Position numbers and translations under genes: made by a program
From: Pectobacterium peruviense
Lineage (GTDB): Bacteria; Pseudomonadota; Gammaproteobacteria; Enterobacterales; Enterobacteriaceae
Direction: 5' to 3'
Assembly: GCF_002847345.1 (NCBI RefSeq)
Contig: NZ_LXFV01000019.1
Span: 1-64,000, forward strand
Length of the DNA: 64,000 nt
The notes under the pieces: model-generated
What the model was told of the DNA's origin: nothing
The model's input: only the letters and a program-made list of their open reading frames with translations
Database searches by the model: none
Shown here: positions 7,974 to 17,700 of the stretch, one piece after another
Layout: each line of letters begins with the position of its first letter
Numbering within the stretch: the stretch's first letter is position 1

Positions 7974-8769
7974 AAGTCACACATCCCTTCCCGTCTTTCT
8001 TGCAGGAAATAACAATTTCACTCTTCTTATCCAGCATTTCAGATATAACGATCTTTTTCGACAGGAAGAACAATATGTTATCTGAACACAATTTTTCATA
8101 ATCAGTAGGGAGAGGGTAGCCAACGCTATCATATAAATAGAAAAGCTCGCATTTCCCGTTCATCTTCACATCAACAAGGTGCCGATACGGGAAACGGTTT
8201 ACGTTCGCCAACACGAGTAGGAAAGCCCCGACTATCGCAGTACAGATAAGAAAAAATTTGATATATTGCTGCGTCCTTACTGGTTCAGGAATAGTATGAT
8301 GTTTCATAGAAAAAGGTTTTTTTTCTTCATAACCTTTTTCTTCAAATCCCTCTTCAACCTCCTGATTTAACTTTTTTTTCTCTTCATCTCCCACATCCTC
8401 ATTCAGATGTAAAACAATACTTTCAACGTTAAAGACAATACCCATTTTAGGAATAGTCACTATCGAATCTGAAAGGTCAAACTCGCGCAATACCTTCCTT
8501 AGTAGAGATAGATAATTATTGAGATTATTAAGAGAAGGACAAAGTGCATGCTTTTCCAGTGCTTCCTTTAACAAAAAATCACGGCTTAGCGTTACCCCTT
8601 GATTTTCTATTAATAAACAGAGCAATCGGGAAATAGGAAAATTCACAGAGGTTGCTTCATTTTCACGTTCTATCCATGCCAGTGTTCCCTCTCCCTCGTT
8701 GAAAATGATTAAATCATTAATCAAATAAACCATTCGACCTTTTCCATCAAGATTAGAGACACTATTCAT
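7960..8769 (-). CDS. MarT/CadC/ToxR-like transmembrane winged-helix regulator
   Basis: Membrane-tethered one-component regulator of 269 residues. Residues 1-120 form a winged-helix domain (FPISRLLCLLIENQG, then SLNNLNNYLSLLRKVLREF and a TIPKMG wing as in CadC/ToxR), followed by an acidic/lysine-rich linker (about 125-165), one transmembrane helix (about 171-190) and a short periplasmic domain with four cysteines (about 207, 228, 256, 263). It directs transcription from the membrane in response to a periplasmic signal. It is divergent from the fimbrial operon, which is its probable target, and coupled to a FidL-like partner gene. Confidence 0.8.
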   Translation of the reverse strand: MNSVSNLDGKGRMVYLINDLIIFNEGEGTLAWIERENEATSVNFPISRLLCLLIENQGVTLSRDFLLKEALEKHALCPSLNNLNNYLSLLRKVLREFDLSDSIVTIPKMGIVFNVESIVLHLNEDVGDEEKKKLNQEVEEGFEEKGYEEKKPFSMKHHTIPEPVRTQQYIKFFLICTAIVGAFLLVLANVNRFPYRHLVDVKMNGKCELFYLYDSVGYPLPTDYEKLCSDNILFFLSKKIVISEMLDKKSEIVISCKKDGKGCVTYVNN

Positions 8770-9407
8770 TTGTTACAGTAACATTATAGATATGCTTTTT
8801 TATGATCATAAAACCTACGGAATAATCTGAAAAATCGCCATGAGAAAAAAACAGGTTATCTATAAAAGTAAAACTGATTATATACATAGCCTTAGCGAGG
8901 CTATCTTCGGCAAGGATAAAAACTTCCCCATTTATTGTCAAAGATTATTTAACTTTCATTAAATCACTACCTAAACAAAAAAGACATTTCATTATTTTTA
9001 TAGCTAAACAGCCATTTTACCCCATCAACGAAAAGGAAATAGATCGTAAAATAACGCATTGAATTAACATGATTTATATCTAAAAACGATATTCCCTTCT
9101 TAAAATACCTCTAAAACAAGAAAAAACCCACATCAGCATAAAAACCTAAATAATTGTAAATTTAAAACATATAAACTAAATAAATATATTTAAAGCAATA
9201 TATTTGACCATAAAATCAACCATCATTACTATTCACCTCGTTCCAGAGCAATAAGCTGGACAGACTGGGAAATATATCCACCACATGAAAGGTGGTAAGC
9301 CGTCAGTCAATCAATAGAGAAAGCATTATCCGTTAGGTATGAATACGGTGAACACTCATACATAGCGTTCATCTTTTAAATAGAGTAACCAACAGAGAGA
9401 GCATAAT
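8770..9407. promoter_or_regulatory. AT-rich divergent control region, regulator/fimbriae
   Basis: About 640 bp without a gene and very AT-rich, typical of H-NS-silenced fimbrial promoters. It must hold promoters for the marT-like gene and the fimbrial operon. A hairpin CCACC (9278-9282) / GGTGG (9291-9295) lies about 115 bp before the first fimbrial gene. I see no long inverted repeat flanking an invertible segment and no recombinase gene, so fim-type phase inversion is not supported. Confidence 0.5.
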
Positions 9408-9956
9408 ATGAAACCATCAATAATCACCCTGGCATCTATCATCTCCGTGATATTTTCTGTCGGTGCCTATGCCGCAGATTCACATAATGGATCGGTGACG
9501 TTTAAAGGAAAAATTATTGATACGCCTTGCTCAGTTTCTCAGGAAGATCTGCATCAAACTATTGAGTTTGGCGAAATCAGCAAAACCGTGCTGGAAAACG
9601 GCGGCACCTCAGAAATTAAGCCGTTTGATATCACATTAAAAGATTGCAGTCTGGATACCGCAACCAGCGCCAAAATTGTTTTCTCCGGCGGCGCGGCATC
9701 AGGCACCAATAATGAGCTTCTGGCATTAAACGGCAGTGCAACTGGTGCAGGTATTGCCGTAGAACGCATCGGCGAAAAAATTAAATTCGACGGAACAACA
9801 CCAGCCGTTCCTGCTACGCCGCTGGCAAACGGAGATAATATTTTCTCCTTCACGTCTTATGTCGCCAAACTCCCAACCCCACAGGACGGCGAGTCACCAA
9901 CAATAACCACAGGGGCTTTCTCCAGCACAGCTAATTTTGTTGTGTCTTATCAATAA
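9408..9956 (+). CDS. Major fimbrial subunit (chaperone-usher pilin)
   Basis: Secreted pilin of 182 residues, the first gene of the fimbrial operon. A signal peptide of about 22 residues (ends VGAYAA) is followed by an incomplete immunoglobulin fold of the PF00419 type: an early cysteine (DTPCSV) and a second cysteine (LKDCSL) forming the conserved disulfide, and a C-terminal beta strand ending ANFVVSYQ, the penultimate-aromatic motif recognised by the chaperone. GAGAG lies upstream of the ATG. First position plus the terminator-like hairpin behind it point to the abundant shaft subunit. Confidence 0.85.
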   Translation: MKPSIITLASIISVIFSVGAYAADSHNGSVTFKGKIIDTPCSVSQEDLHQTIEFGEISKTVLENGGTSEIKPFDITLKDCSLDTATSAKIVFSGGAASGTNNELLALNGSATGAGIAVERIGEKIKFDGTTPAVPATPLANGDNIFSFTSYVAKLPTPQDGESPTITTGAFSSTANFVVSYQ

Positions 9957-9995
9957 AATATTTATGCGCTAGCAACAGGGTATCTGTAACCAAAC

Positions 9996-10012
9996 GGGGA
10001 GGTCTCCTCCCC
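9996..10012 (+). terminator. Attenuator hairpin between pilin and usher
   Basis: GC-rich stem GGGGAGG (9996-10002) / CCTCCCC (10006-10012) with a 3-base loop followed by T-rich sequence. Placed directly after the pilin gene, it is likely a leaky terminator that keeps usher and minor subunit expression below pilin expression, as in other fimbrial operons. Confidence 0.6.
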
Positions 10013-10090
10013 TATACCCTTTCTTTATTCCACATGTCGTTTGACATGAATGGACACCACAGTGCTGCATCTGCTTAAGCATATAATCCT

Positions 10091-12589
10091 ATGGAAATGA
10101 AGAACATTACACTCAAAGAAAAAATACAACTCGCTTTATTTCACTATGGTATTTTTATTTTTTCTTTGAGTTCAACATCACTCAGTGCAACGGAATTTAA
10201 CATTAATGTACTGGATGTCGATGAGCGCAGTGACATTGATCTTAGCCATTTTTCTGACCCCGAATACGTCACGCCTGGCACCTATCTTTTATCGATAAAA
10301 GTCAACGCACGTGAAATACAGCAAGAGATGATTAGCTACCTGCCGGAAGGTAATAATCGCGCTCGGCCAACGGCCTGCCTCTCGACTGAACTCGTCGATA
10401 AACTGGCGCTAAAAAAAGAAGCACGCGACCAAGCTGAATTATGGAATAACGGCACATGTGTCGATCTGACACCAATTGCTGGCGTCAAAATCTCTAACCA
10501 AATAGGCATGGGAACGCTAAATATTACCATTCCTCAGGCCTGGTTGGTGTACAGCGATCGCAACTGGATTCCGCCCGAACAATGGGATCATGGAATCGGC
10601 GGCGCACTGCTGGACTATAACCTCGTCGGGAACGTACGTCGTGAGACCAATGGCAGAGGCACATCGCACTATCTCAGCAGCTACGGAACAGCCGGATTTA
10701 ATCAGGGAGCCTGGCGCTACCGTGCCGATTACCGCTATTTTCTGCAAAAATCGCGCAACTCGAATCGCGATAGCTTCTCGTGGGATCAGTTTTACGCTTA
10801 TCGTCCGCTTCCCACCCTGTCAGCCGATCTCAAGCTGGGTGAAATGTATTTCAACAGCAATCTGTTCGATAGCTATCGCTTTACCGGCGTGTCATTAGCC
10901 AATAACGAGAACATGCTTCCCCCTTCGCTGCGTGGCTACGCGCCCGAAATTCGCGGCGTCGCCAAGTCAAACGCGACGGTGACCGTCACGCAAAATGGCA
11001 GGCTGATCTATGAAACTACCGTTCCTGCCGGCCCTTTTGCGATTCAGGATATGAAAAACGGCGTCAGCGGAACGCTGGATGTCCGCGTGACGGAAGAAGA
11101 CGGCACGGTCACGACGTTCCAGACCGAGTCGGCCAACCTGCCTTACCTAACGCGCCCCGGACACGTGCAGTACAAACTCGCCGCAGGGAAACCCTCAAAT
11201 ACCAACCATCGTCTGCAAGGCCCAGCCTTTTCTGCTGCCGAAGCCTCATGGGGATTATCCAACGCGTGGTCGGTGTACGGCGGCAGTATTTTGTCCAATA
11301 ACTACCAGTCCTGGTCAGCAGGCATAGGGAAAAATCTCTATCTGCTGGGCGCACTGTCCGCTGATATCACACAGTCTCGCGCGACGCTTCCGACCATGTC
11401 CTCGTCGCAAATGGGACATGCGTTTTCGCTTAACTGGTCTAAATACTTCAATTCGATCGATAGCCAGGTCAGTTTTGCTGGCTATCGCTTTTCAGAGAAG
11501 ACCTACATGAGCATGGCGCAGTATCTCTATGCGCTGAATCTTGATAACCGCTATCGCAATGAAAAAGAGCGCTACACCATTACGCTCTCAAAAAACTTCG
11601 CGACACAAGAGTCATCTTCGCTGCTGAGCGGGCTGTCGACCTACGTTACCTATACACGCCAAACCTACTGGAATGAAGCCGAGCAGGATCGCTACGGCAT
11701 TTCGCTCAACAAGTACCTTGATATCGGCGCATTTAAAGGAATTTCTGCGAATTTATCGGCCTATCGCACCGAATTCAACCGCCGTACCGATGACAGTCTG
11801 TATCTGAGCTTTTCTATACCACTCGGAGAAAAAGATCGCCTGAGCTACAGCATGGGACACTATAACGACGGCAGCAATCAGGCGCTGACCTATTCCAATA
11901 ACGCCGATCCGCGTCGTACCTGGAATCTGAGTACCCGGCATGACAGCAAAGAGAACATCTACCTGAGCGGCAACTACACCCATCTGGCACCGATGACGGA
12001 TGCCACCGTGGGCGTTGCCTGGCAGCAGGATCGCTATACCTACCTGAATGGCTCATTGCGCGGCGGGATTACCGCAACCCGCCATGGCGTCGCGGCACAT
12101 CCGAAAGGCAATCAGGGCGGCACTCGCATCATGGTCGATACGGAACAGGCGGACGTACCGTTCTCTGGCAGTCAGGTCGAAACTAACCGCTATGGCCTGG
12201 CCGTCATTGCCGGTACCAGTAGCTACTACGATGTGTCGACCCGCATCGATATACAGAAATTACCGCAAAATATTGAAGCCATGACGACGGTGGTTCAAGG
12301 CACGCTGACCGAAGGCGCGATTGGCTACCGCAAATTCGAGGTGGTGAGCGGGGAAAAAGTCATGGCACACATTGCGCTGGCCGATGGCAAATATCCCCCA
12401 TTCGCCGCCCAGATCAAGAACAAGAAGGGCCGCGATATCGCCATGGTTACCAACGGCGGACAGGCCTATATCACGGGCGTATCGCCTGACGAAACGCTAT
12501 CCGTCATCTGGGAGGGGAGAACGCAGTGTTCCATCACCCTACCCGCCACCTTAAATCACCTTGATGCGCTGCTGCTTCCCTGTAAATAA
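10091..12589 (+). CDS. Fimbrial usher (outer membrane assembly porin)
   Basis: 832-residue outer-membrane usher (PapC/FimD family, PF00577) that accepts chaperone-pilin complexes and secretes the growing fibre. Order of parts: signal sequence (to about residue 33, SLSATEF), N-terminal chaperone-binding domain with the FNINVLDVDERSDIDLSHF start, a 24-strand beta barrel with the plug region (GYAPEIRGVAKSNATVTV), and C-terminal domains ending in the CSITLPA... disulfide region. Length is normal. No frameshift is seen. It lies between the pilin and chaperone genes, with only 38 bases to the chaperone start. Confidence 0.92.
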   Translation: MEMKNITLKEKIQLALFHYGIFIFSLSSTSLSATEFNINVLDVDERSDIDLSHFSDPEYVTPGTYLLSIKVNAREIQQEMISYLPEGNNRARPTACLSTELVDKLALKKEARDQAELWNNGTCVDLTPIAGVKISNQIGMGTLNITIPQAWLVYSDRNWIPPEQWDHGIGGALLDYNLVGNVRRETNGRGTSHYLSSYGTAGFNQGAWRYRADYRYFLQKSRNSNRDSFSWDQFYAYRPLPTLSADLKLGEMYFNSNLFDSYRFTGVSLANNENMLPPSLRGYAPEIRGVAKSNATVTVTQNGRLIYETTVPAGPFAIQDMKNGVSGTLDVRVTEEDGTVTTFQTESANLPYLTRPGHVQYKLAAGKPSNTNHRLQGPAFSAAEASWGLSNAWSVYGGSILSNNYQSWSAGIGKNLYLLGALSADITQSRATLPTMSSSQMGHAFSLNWSKYFNSIDSQVSFAGYRFSEKTYMSMAQYLYALNLDNRYRNEKERYTITLSKNFATQESSSLLSGLSTYVTYTRQTYWNEAEQDRYGISLNKYLDIGAFKGISANLSAYRTEFNRRTDDSLYLSFSIPLGEKDRLSYSMGHYNDGSNQALTYSNNADPRRTWNLSTRHDSKENIYLSGNYTHLAPMTDATVGVAWQQDRYTYLNGSLRGGITATRHGVAAHPKGNQGGTRIMVDTEQADVPFSGSQVETNRYGLAVIAGTSSYYDVSTRIDIQKLPQNIEAMTTVVQGTLTEGAIGYRKFEVVSGEKVMAHIALADGKYPPFAAQIKNKKGRDIAMVTNGGQAYITGVSPDETLSVIWEGRTQCSITLPATLNHLDALLLPCK

Positions 12590-12627
12590 GCGGCGTGAAG
12601 AATATAGAGAAGCCCGGAGAGTACGTT

Positions 12628-13377
12628 ATGAAATACCCATCTTATCGGCGAGCAGTAGGATTCATCATCGGTTGCCTGTTTTTGATGCCCTCGGCCTATA
12701 GCGCCCTGAGCCTCGATCGCACCCGCGTTATTTTTAACGATGATGAGCAATCCGCGACAGTCATGTTAATGAACCAAAACGCGGAGAACCCGTTTCTGGC
12801 GCAGTCGTGGCTGACGGACGAGCGACACAATAAGGTGACCACGCCGTTGATGGTGCTGCCGCCATTACAGCGCATCGAAGCGAAAGGATATAGCCTGATC
12901 CGTCTGGTCAAAACCGAAAAAATCAGCCAATTACCGACTGACCGCGAGTCGCTGTTTTACCTTAACGTCCGGGAAATCCCCCCCAAGGCGGAAAAACCTA
13001 ACGTACTACAGATAGCGATTCAGTCTGAAATCAAGGTGTTCTTCCGCCCCCGCAGCGTAAAGCCAGCCAAAGACGAAATATGGCAGGAAAAGCTGATCGT
13101 CAGAAAAACGGGAAAGACCTTTCAGGTAGAAAACCCAACGCCGTACTACATCACGGTAAGCAGCATACTGAAACAGCCCAAAGCGACGCGAGCCACCCCC
13201 ACCAGCCTGATAAAGGGAAATGCCTTTATGGTCGCGCCACGCTCAACCCTCTCGGTTGAGGTAAATGACGGTGCGGTCGATCGCTTCTATCTGTACTACG
13301 TGAATGACTACGGCGGCCATCTGGAGTTGCCTTTTACCTGCGTACAAAACCAGTGCCAGCCCGTAATTCGTAAATAA
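12628..13377 (+). CDS. Periplasmic fimbrial chaperone
   Basis: PapD/FimC-type chaperone of 250 residues that donates a beta strand to unfolded pilins in the periplasm. Signal peptide to about residue 29 (SAYSALSLDRTRVIF), N-terminal domain with the family segments SLDRTRVIFNDDEQS and LFYLNVREIPPK, and a C-terminal domain ending in a disulfide (LPFTCVQNQCQP) seen in many chaperones. A GTG in frame at 12595 is possible, but ATG 12628 has a GGAG site 8 bases upstream and yields the expected signal peptide. Confidence 0.9.
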   Translation: MKYPSYRRAVGFIIGCLFLMPSAYSALSLDRTRVIFNDDEQSATVMLMNQNAENPFLAQSWLTDERHNKVTTPLMVLPPLQRIEAKGYSLIRLVKTEKISQLPTDRESLFYLNVREIPPKAEKPNVLQIAIQSEIKVFFRPRSVKPAKDEIWQEKLIVRKTGKTFQVENPTPYYITVSSILKQPKATRATPTSLIKGNAFMVAPRSTLSVEVNDGAVDRFYLYYVNDYGGHLELPFTCVQNQCQPVIRK

Positions 13378-13395
13378 GCTACAGGGATATCCGCC

Positions 13396-14430
13396 ATGTA
13401 TTGGTTAGCCACTCGTCAACATCGCTATGTCGCCCTCTGCGCGGCACTCTTTTTCGGTCTAACGGCGTTTAACGCCAGCGCGTTGGAATGCCGTCTGGGC
13501 ACAGTGACCGGCCCTGTCGCCGATTATGAGGATATCGGTACGCTAAAAATCCCAGCGACCTTGCCTATTGGCAGCCGTCTCTGGACATCAAAACCCTATA
13601 CCCGCAGCCTGGCCTGTTGGGCGTATAAATCCGTGCGCCCGCAGGGTGAGATGTCCTATTTCTATCCCAATCCTGAAGGCAAGGTCATCAGCCAAGGTGT
13701 TGGAATTGGCATCATCTATAACGGCCAGGATCTCGGTGTGATTACCAATGGCGGCACTACCGCCTCTCGCGTGTCCACAGGACAGTGGATCTCGCCGGGG
13801 CCCAATGGTTCAGCACCGCCGTCCAACCCGACCATGCTCAATGTCACGGTGCAGCTCTATCTCGAAAAAACGGCGAATATCACCGACACCACAGCGGGAG
13901 TCGATTCACTGCGCGTCTTCCAGATTGACGGTGAAGGGGGCATCAACAATAAGCCCGATAGCAACTATGGCCTAAGCCTGTCAGGGCTACACGGCATCGA
14001 CATTATGCAGTGCGCGGCGAAGATCAATGTCTCGCCCGATAGCTATGTCGATTTTGGTACGGTGAGAGCGTGGTCAGGTACAGAGGCCAACGCGCTGGCG
14101 CAAACGGAGTTCCACATCAACGTATCGACCGATGGTGGGGAAGACTGCGGCAAGGGATTCGATCTCGACATCAACTTTGATGCCTCTTCGCGGGGCAATT
14201 CGCTCGTCGGGATAGACGGCATGAATATGGGAAATGGCGCCACATTAAAAATCGAAGATATGCGCAGCGGTAATAACGTGGCGTTTAACCAGTTCATCGG
14301 TCTGGTTGACGGCCTCACGGCATCAAGCGGCATGCTCGAACGGCGTTATACAGCCAAGCTCTACGCTTCCGGCCCCGCCGTAATAGGCGATACCGAGAAA
14401 AATATTATTCTGCGGTTTAATTATCATTAA
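13396..14430 (+). CDS. Fimbrial tip adhesin
   Basis: 344-residue exported protein in the fimbrial operon, about twice pilin size, which fits a two-domain tip adhesin: signal peptide (to about residue 29, AFNASALEC), an N-terminal receptor-binding domain of about 170 residues with little recognisable sequence, and a C-terminal pilin-like domain (MQCAAKINVSPDSYVDFG with conserved Cys, then a second Cys in GGEDCGKGF). It ends IILRFNYH, the chaperone-recognition strand. The receptor cannot be read from sequence; in this organism it may be plant or host surface glycans. Confidence 0.8.
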   Translation: MYWLATRQHRYVALCAALFFGLTAFNASALECRLGTVTGPVADYEDIGTLKIPATLPIGSRLWTSKPYTRSLACWAYKSVRPQGEMSYFYPNPEGKVISQGVGIGIIYNGQDLGVITNGGTTASRVSTGQWISPGPNGSAPPSNPTMLNVTVQLYLEKTANITDTTAGVDSLRVFQIDGEGGINNKPDSNYGLSLSGLHGIDIMQCAAKINVSPDSYVDFGTVRAWSGTEANALAQTEFHINVSTDGGEDCGKGFDLDINFDASSRGNSLVGIDGMNMGNGATLKIEDMRSGNNVAFNQFIGLVDGLTASSGMLERRYTAKLYASGPAVIGDTEKNIILRFNYH

Positions 14431-14457
14431 TCTGTCTTCATACGCGAGATCGCAACG

Positions 14458-15027
14458 ATGATAAAAAATGACAACACGGTAATGAAAGCCAGGCCACGCG
14501 GCGCATTACTCGCTTTCACACTCGGTATTTTGGCTCTGCCATCGGGGTCGTCCATCGCACAACAGAAGTCATCACTGGACGACCATGAAGTGACGTTTCA
14601 CGTTTTAGTCGTCAACGCCGCCTGCAATGTGAGTACGGAGAGCAAAGCCATTGTGGTGGACATGAGTGAAGTCTCCGATCGCTATTTAAAAGCCAATAGT
14701 TACGGTGACTGGCATGACTTCACGATTAACCTTACGGACTGCAATCTGGATACCTACCAAAACGTCACGATCCTTTTTTCAGGAAAAGAAGAGCCGTTAT
14801 TACCAAAGCGGTTAGCGCTGGATACCTCATCGGGTGCCAAAGGCATCGCAGTTGGCATTTACCATGAAAACAAACTGGTCGGCATTAACAACAGCACGGA
14901 TAGTGTGGTGCTGCAAAGCGGGGACAACGCCATTCCCTTTTCGGCTCGCATCGAAAAGATACGCGACGACCTGATTCAATCCGGTGATTTTGTGGCAACG
15001 GCGAACTTCACCTTGAGCTATTTATAA
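14458..15027 (+). CDS. Minor fimbrial subunit
   Basis: 189-residue pilin-domain protein closing the operon. Signal peptide to about residue 35 (GSSIAQQ), conserved disulfide cysteines (NAACNVST and LTDCNLD), and a C-terminal strand ending ATANFTLSYL typical of subunits that are polymerised by donor-strand exchange. It resembles the first pilin (shared TDCNLD/KDCSLD and TANF..SY) and may be an adaptor or terminator subunit. It starts 27 bases after the adhesin stop. Confidence 0.8.
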   Translation: MIKNDNTVMKARPRGALLAFTLGILALPSGSSIAQQKSSLDDHEVTFHVLVVNAACNVSTESKAIVVDMSEVSDRYLKANSYGDWHDFTINLTDCNLDTYQNVTILFSGKEEPLLPKRLALDTSSGAKGIAVGIYHENKLVGINNSTDSVVLQSGDNAIPFSARIEKIRDDLIQSGDFVATANFTLSYL

Positions 15028-15501
15028 CGAGGCTAAGATCTGGGCCGCGATGTGCTTTCCCAAAAACCGGCGGCTCAGTCATTCGCTATAATGCAGTACA
15101 TAAAAAATTACTCAGAAATCACATAATCAGCAGTCAGTTTAGCTAGAAAACTATATTTTATCGTTTAAAAAATAGTTTAAATCATTGTATTAAATCACTT
15201 TACATAACAAGCCTCATCTCTTTCCAGCCAGCTATCCCTTCATGTTAAGTTTTTCTTAAACTGTTTTAAATAACCCTATATTGAGTAATTCCGCGCTACC
15301 TCTATCATCACTACCAAGAACGGAGAAGCTAATAGAAACACTATTTCTCTCTATTTATCTGACTATCAATATCGAGAAAAAATAACACTAAAAAAAATAA
15401 ACAATATAATTAAACACAGCCAAATAGATTTGATCTACACATGTAAAAAAACTATTTACATGCGTCAAACATCGCACCTGGAAAATAGAATAGGCACAAC
15501 T
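15028..15501. other. Intergenic region before the RraA-like gene
   Basis: About 470 bp, strongly AT-rich. I see no convincing gene. A frame in phase with the RraA-like gene is open from a TTG at 15430 but has no ribosome-binding site. The region should hold the end of the fimbrial transcript and the promoter of the aldolase-transporter unit. Confidence 0.5.
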
Positions 15502-16173
15502 ATGTTGAATGAAAATATGTTGAATAAAAAAAACACACTGAATATCGAATTAACAGAGAAATTAAAACGCCTGGGTACGGCAACGCTCTATGAAGCACAA
15601 GGAGCAACAGGTTCACTTGATTCTTCTATCAAACCACTGGCACGAGGTATGAAACTCGTTGGTCCTGCAACAACGCTACAGATGAGACCAGGGGACAATT
15701 TGATGATTCATTATGCACTGCTCCACGCTAAAAAAGGTGACGTGCTGGTCATCAACTGCGATGGATTCACTGGTGCAGGCATTTGGGGTGATGTGTTAAC
15801 AGCACAGGCGCAAAATATTGGCCTGGCTGGACTAGTCGTGAACGGCGCAGTAAGAGACAGCGATGCGATTATCGAGTCAAACTTTCCCGTTTTTGCAAAA
15901 GGGCTTTCTATTCGCGGTACAGAGAAAAAGCAGCCAGGGAAAATGAATGAAACGCTTCTGATTGGTGACTGCGTAATTCATCCCGGCGATATTATCGTCG
16001 GTGATTCAGACGGCCTCGTCGTCATAGAGCAATCACGTCTGGAAGAAGTTATCCATCTTTCTGAAGAACGTGAGGAAAAAGAGAACATCTACAAAGAAAA
16101 GATATCACAGGGTTCATCAACGGCTGAATTAATGGAGCTAAGTAGCATTTTTAAAAATCTGAATCTGAAATAA
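15502..16173 (+). CDS. RraA-like family protein (HMG/CHA aldolase type)
   Basis: 223-residue member of the RraA/class II pyruvate aldolase family (PF03737). The metal and substrate site is visible: GIWGDVLTAQAQNIGLAGLV followed by NGAVRDSDAI, the conserved G-x20-R-D arrangement of 4-hydroxy-4-methyl-2-oxoglutarate/4-carboxy-4-hydroxy-2-oxoadipate aldolases, which also decarboxylate oxaloacetate. It is therefore more likely a metabolic enzyme than a RNase E regulator. Start taken at ATG 15502 (alternatives 15430 TTG and 15517). An MFS importer gene follows 124 bases downstream, suggesting uptake and cleavage of an organic acid. Confidence 0.75.
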   Translation: MLNENMLNKKNTLNIELTEKLKRLGTATLYEAQGATGSLDSSIKPLARGMKLVGPATTLQMRPGDNLMIHYALLHAKKGDVLVINCDGFTGAGIWGDVLTAQAQNIGLAGLVVNGAVRDSDAIIESNFPVFAKGLSIRGTEKKQPGKMNETLLIGDCVIHPGDIIVGDSDGLVVIEQSRLEEVIHLSEEREEKENIYKEKISQGSSTAELMELSSIFKNLNLK

Positions 16174-16297
16174 ACATCCCGTCATGGCATCATGTCGGAT
16201 AAAAGTAAAAACATAAAAAAGAAGTACGTTATAAAAATAAATAATTAAAACCAAATGAAAGATAAACACTTACTTATTTAATCAGCAGGTAAAAAAA

Positions 16298-17647
16298 ATG
16301 AATAAAATAAAAAATAGCAGTACGTTTCGCTGGGTTGTCACAACACTGATTTTCTTCGTGTACACCATTGCCGCAGCGGATAGAGCCAACATCGGGGTTG
16401 TTTTACCGTTCATCCGTAACGATTTTCATATGTCTAATACAGAAGCTGGCGCCTTAGCAAGTTTATTCCTGCTCGCTTATGCAATAGCGCAGATCCCAAG
16501 CGGTTTTTTGTATTCAAAATTCGGCGTGAGGAAAATATTCTCCCTCTCTATGATCCTGACCTCATTGGCAACTGGCTTGGTGGGTTTCTCTACCTCCATT
16601 CTCGGGCTCAAGGTTTCCCGTTTCATTCTGGGGCTTGCGGAAGGTCCATTGCCGATTGGTATAACATCGACAATAAACCGGTGGTTCCCTTCTCGCGAGA
16701 AAGGCATAGTCACCTCAATATTTTTGTCCGCCGCAAAATTCGGCCCTGTGCTTGTTCCTCCGGTTTGTGCCTTTATTCTTTATCACTATAGTTGGCACTA
16801 CGCTTTCTATTTCTTCGCGATTCCCGGTATTTTTCTTAGCGTTATATGGTACTTGCTCGTTCCTAACACGCCACAGGAAAGTCGCTTTTGTTCCGAAAGC
16901 GAGATCGCGCTAATTGAAGAACGAGACAGTGTTTCCACACCATCAGCGAATACGGCCACGCAGAAAAAAGTCGTCCCCGTTCGACGCTTCACACTGCTGG
17001 ACAAGTTGATTCGTGCCAAGAAGGTGAAACTGATTGATAATTCCAAGGGCATCTTCAGATCCTGGAATATTCTTGGCAGCACGTTAGGCTACTTCTTCAT
17101 GATGGGGATTGTGAATGTTCTCCTTGCCTGGATCCCTACCTATTTGATGAATGAAAAAGGCTTTTCCATTATCAAAATGGGAATGCTGGCCTCTGCTCCG
17201 TGGGTTGGCGCAGTGATTGGCAATATTATTGGCGGCTGGTGCTCAGATCGCATTCTCAATAAACGCCGCAAGCCATTAATGATGCTATCAGCGATAGCAA
17301 CGGTGATCATGATGGTGATCCTCATCAATGCACCAGACAACCCGATGATTCTTGGTCCATTGCTGTTACTGACAGGGATTCTGTTTAATCTCGGCTTCTC
17401 AGCTTATATGGTCTATCCGATGTCACTGACGACCAAAGATGTCTTTCCAGTTGCTGGGGCGCTAATTAATACCGGAGGCCAGTTAGGCGGTGCGGTATGT
17501 CCTTTGGTCGCAGGATACTTGCTCGATCATTACACCTGGGGACACGTTTTCGGATTCATGGCGCTAGGCTCTTTCTTATGCTTGCTTGTCCTCTTCACCA
17601 TTTCTGAACCGCTCTCTGACGATCAAATTGATCGGAAAGCAGCCTAA
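16298..17647 (+). CDS. MFS transporter, anion:cation symporter family
   Basis: Inner-membrane permease of 449 residues with 12 predicted helices. The start (DRANIGVVLPFIRNDF) and the loop after helix 2 (GFLYSKFGVRK) are typical of the ACS group that imports hexuronates, glucarate, galactonate, phthalate or related carboxylates. A long cytoplasmic loop (about residues 200-250) separates the two halves, as usual. It follows the RraA-like aldolase gene, and a LysR gene is convergent downstream, so the three probably form a carboxylate utilisation locus; the substrate is unknown. Confidence 0.85.
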   Translation: MNKIKNSSTFRWVVTTLIFFVYTIAAADRANIGVVLPFIRNDFHMSNTEAGALASLFLLAYAIAQIPSGFLYSKFGVRKIFSLSMILTSLATGLVGFSTSILGLKVSRFILGLAEGPLPIGITSTINRWFPSREKGIVTSIFLSAAKFGPVLVPPVCAFILYHYSWHYAFYFFAIPGIFLSVIWYLLVPNTPQESRFCSESEIALIEERDSVSTPSANTATQKKVVPVRRFTLLDKLIRAKKVKLIDNSKGIFRSWNILGSTLGYFFMMGIVNVLLAWIPTYLMNEKGFSIIKMGMLASAPWVGAVIGNIIGGWCSDRILNKRRKPLMMLSAIATVIMMVILINAPDNPMILGPLLLLTGILFNLGFSAYMVYPMSLTTKDVFPVAGALINTGGQLGGAVCPLVAGYLLDHYTWGHVFGFMALGSFLCLLVLFTISEPLSDDQIDRKAA

Positions 17648-17660
17648 TCATCCTATCGCT

Positions 17661-17680
17661 AAGGCACAAGGAGGTGCCTT
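17661..17680. terminator. Hairpin between convergent MFS and LysR genes
   Basis: Perfect stem AAGGCAC (17661-17667) / GTGCCTT (17674-17680), 6-base loop, followed on the plus strand by TAAACG. The T-run is short, so it is only a moderate terminator candidate. Confidence 0.5.
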
Positions 17681-17700
17681 TAAACGAAAGCCAGCCGCAC

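Noticed and set aside
8770..9407. Phase-variable fim-type inversion switch
   Set aside because: No pair of long inverted repeats and no recombinase gene were seen.
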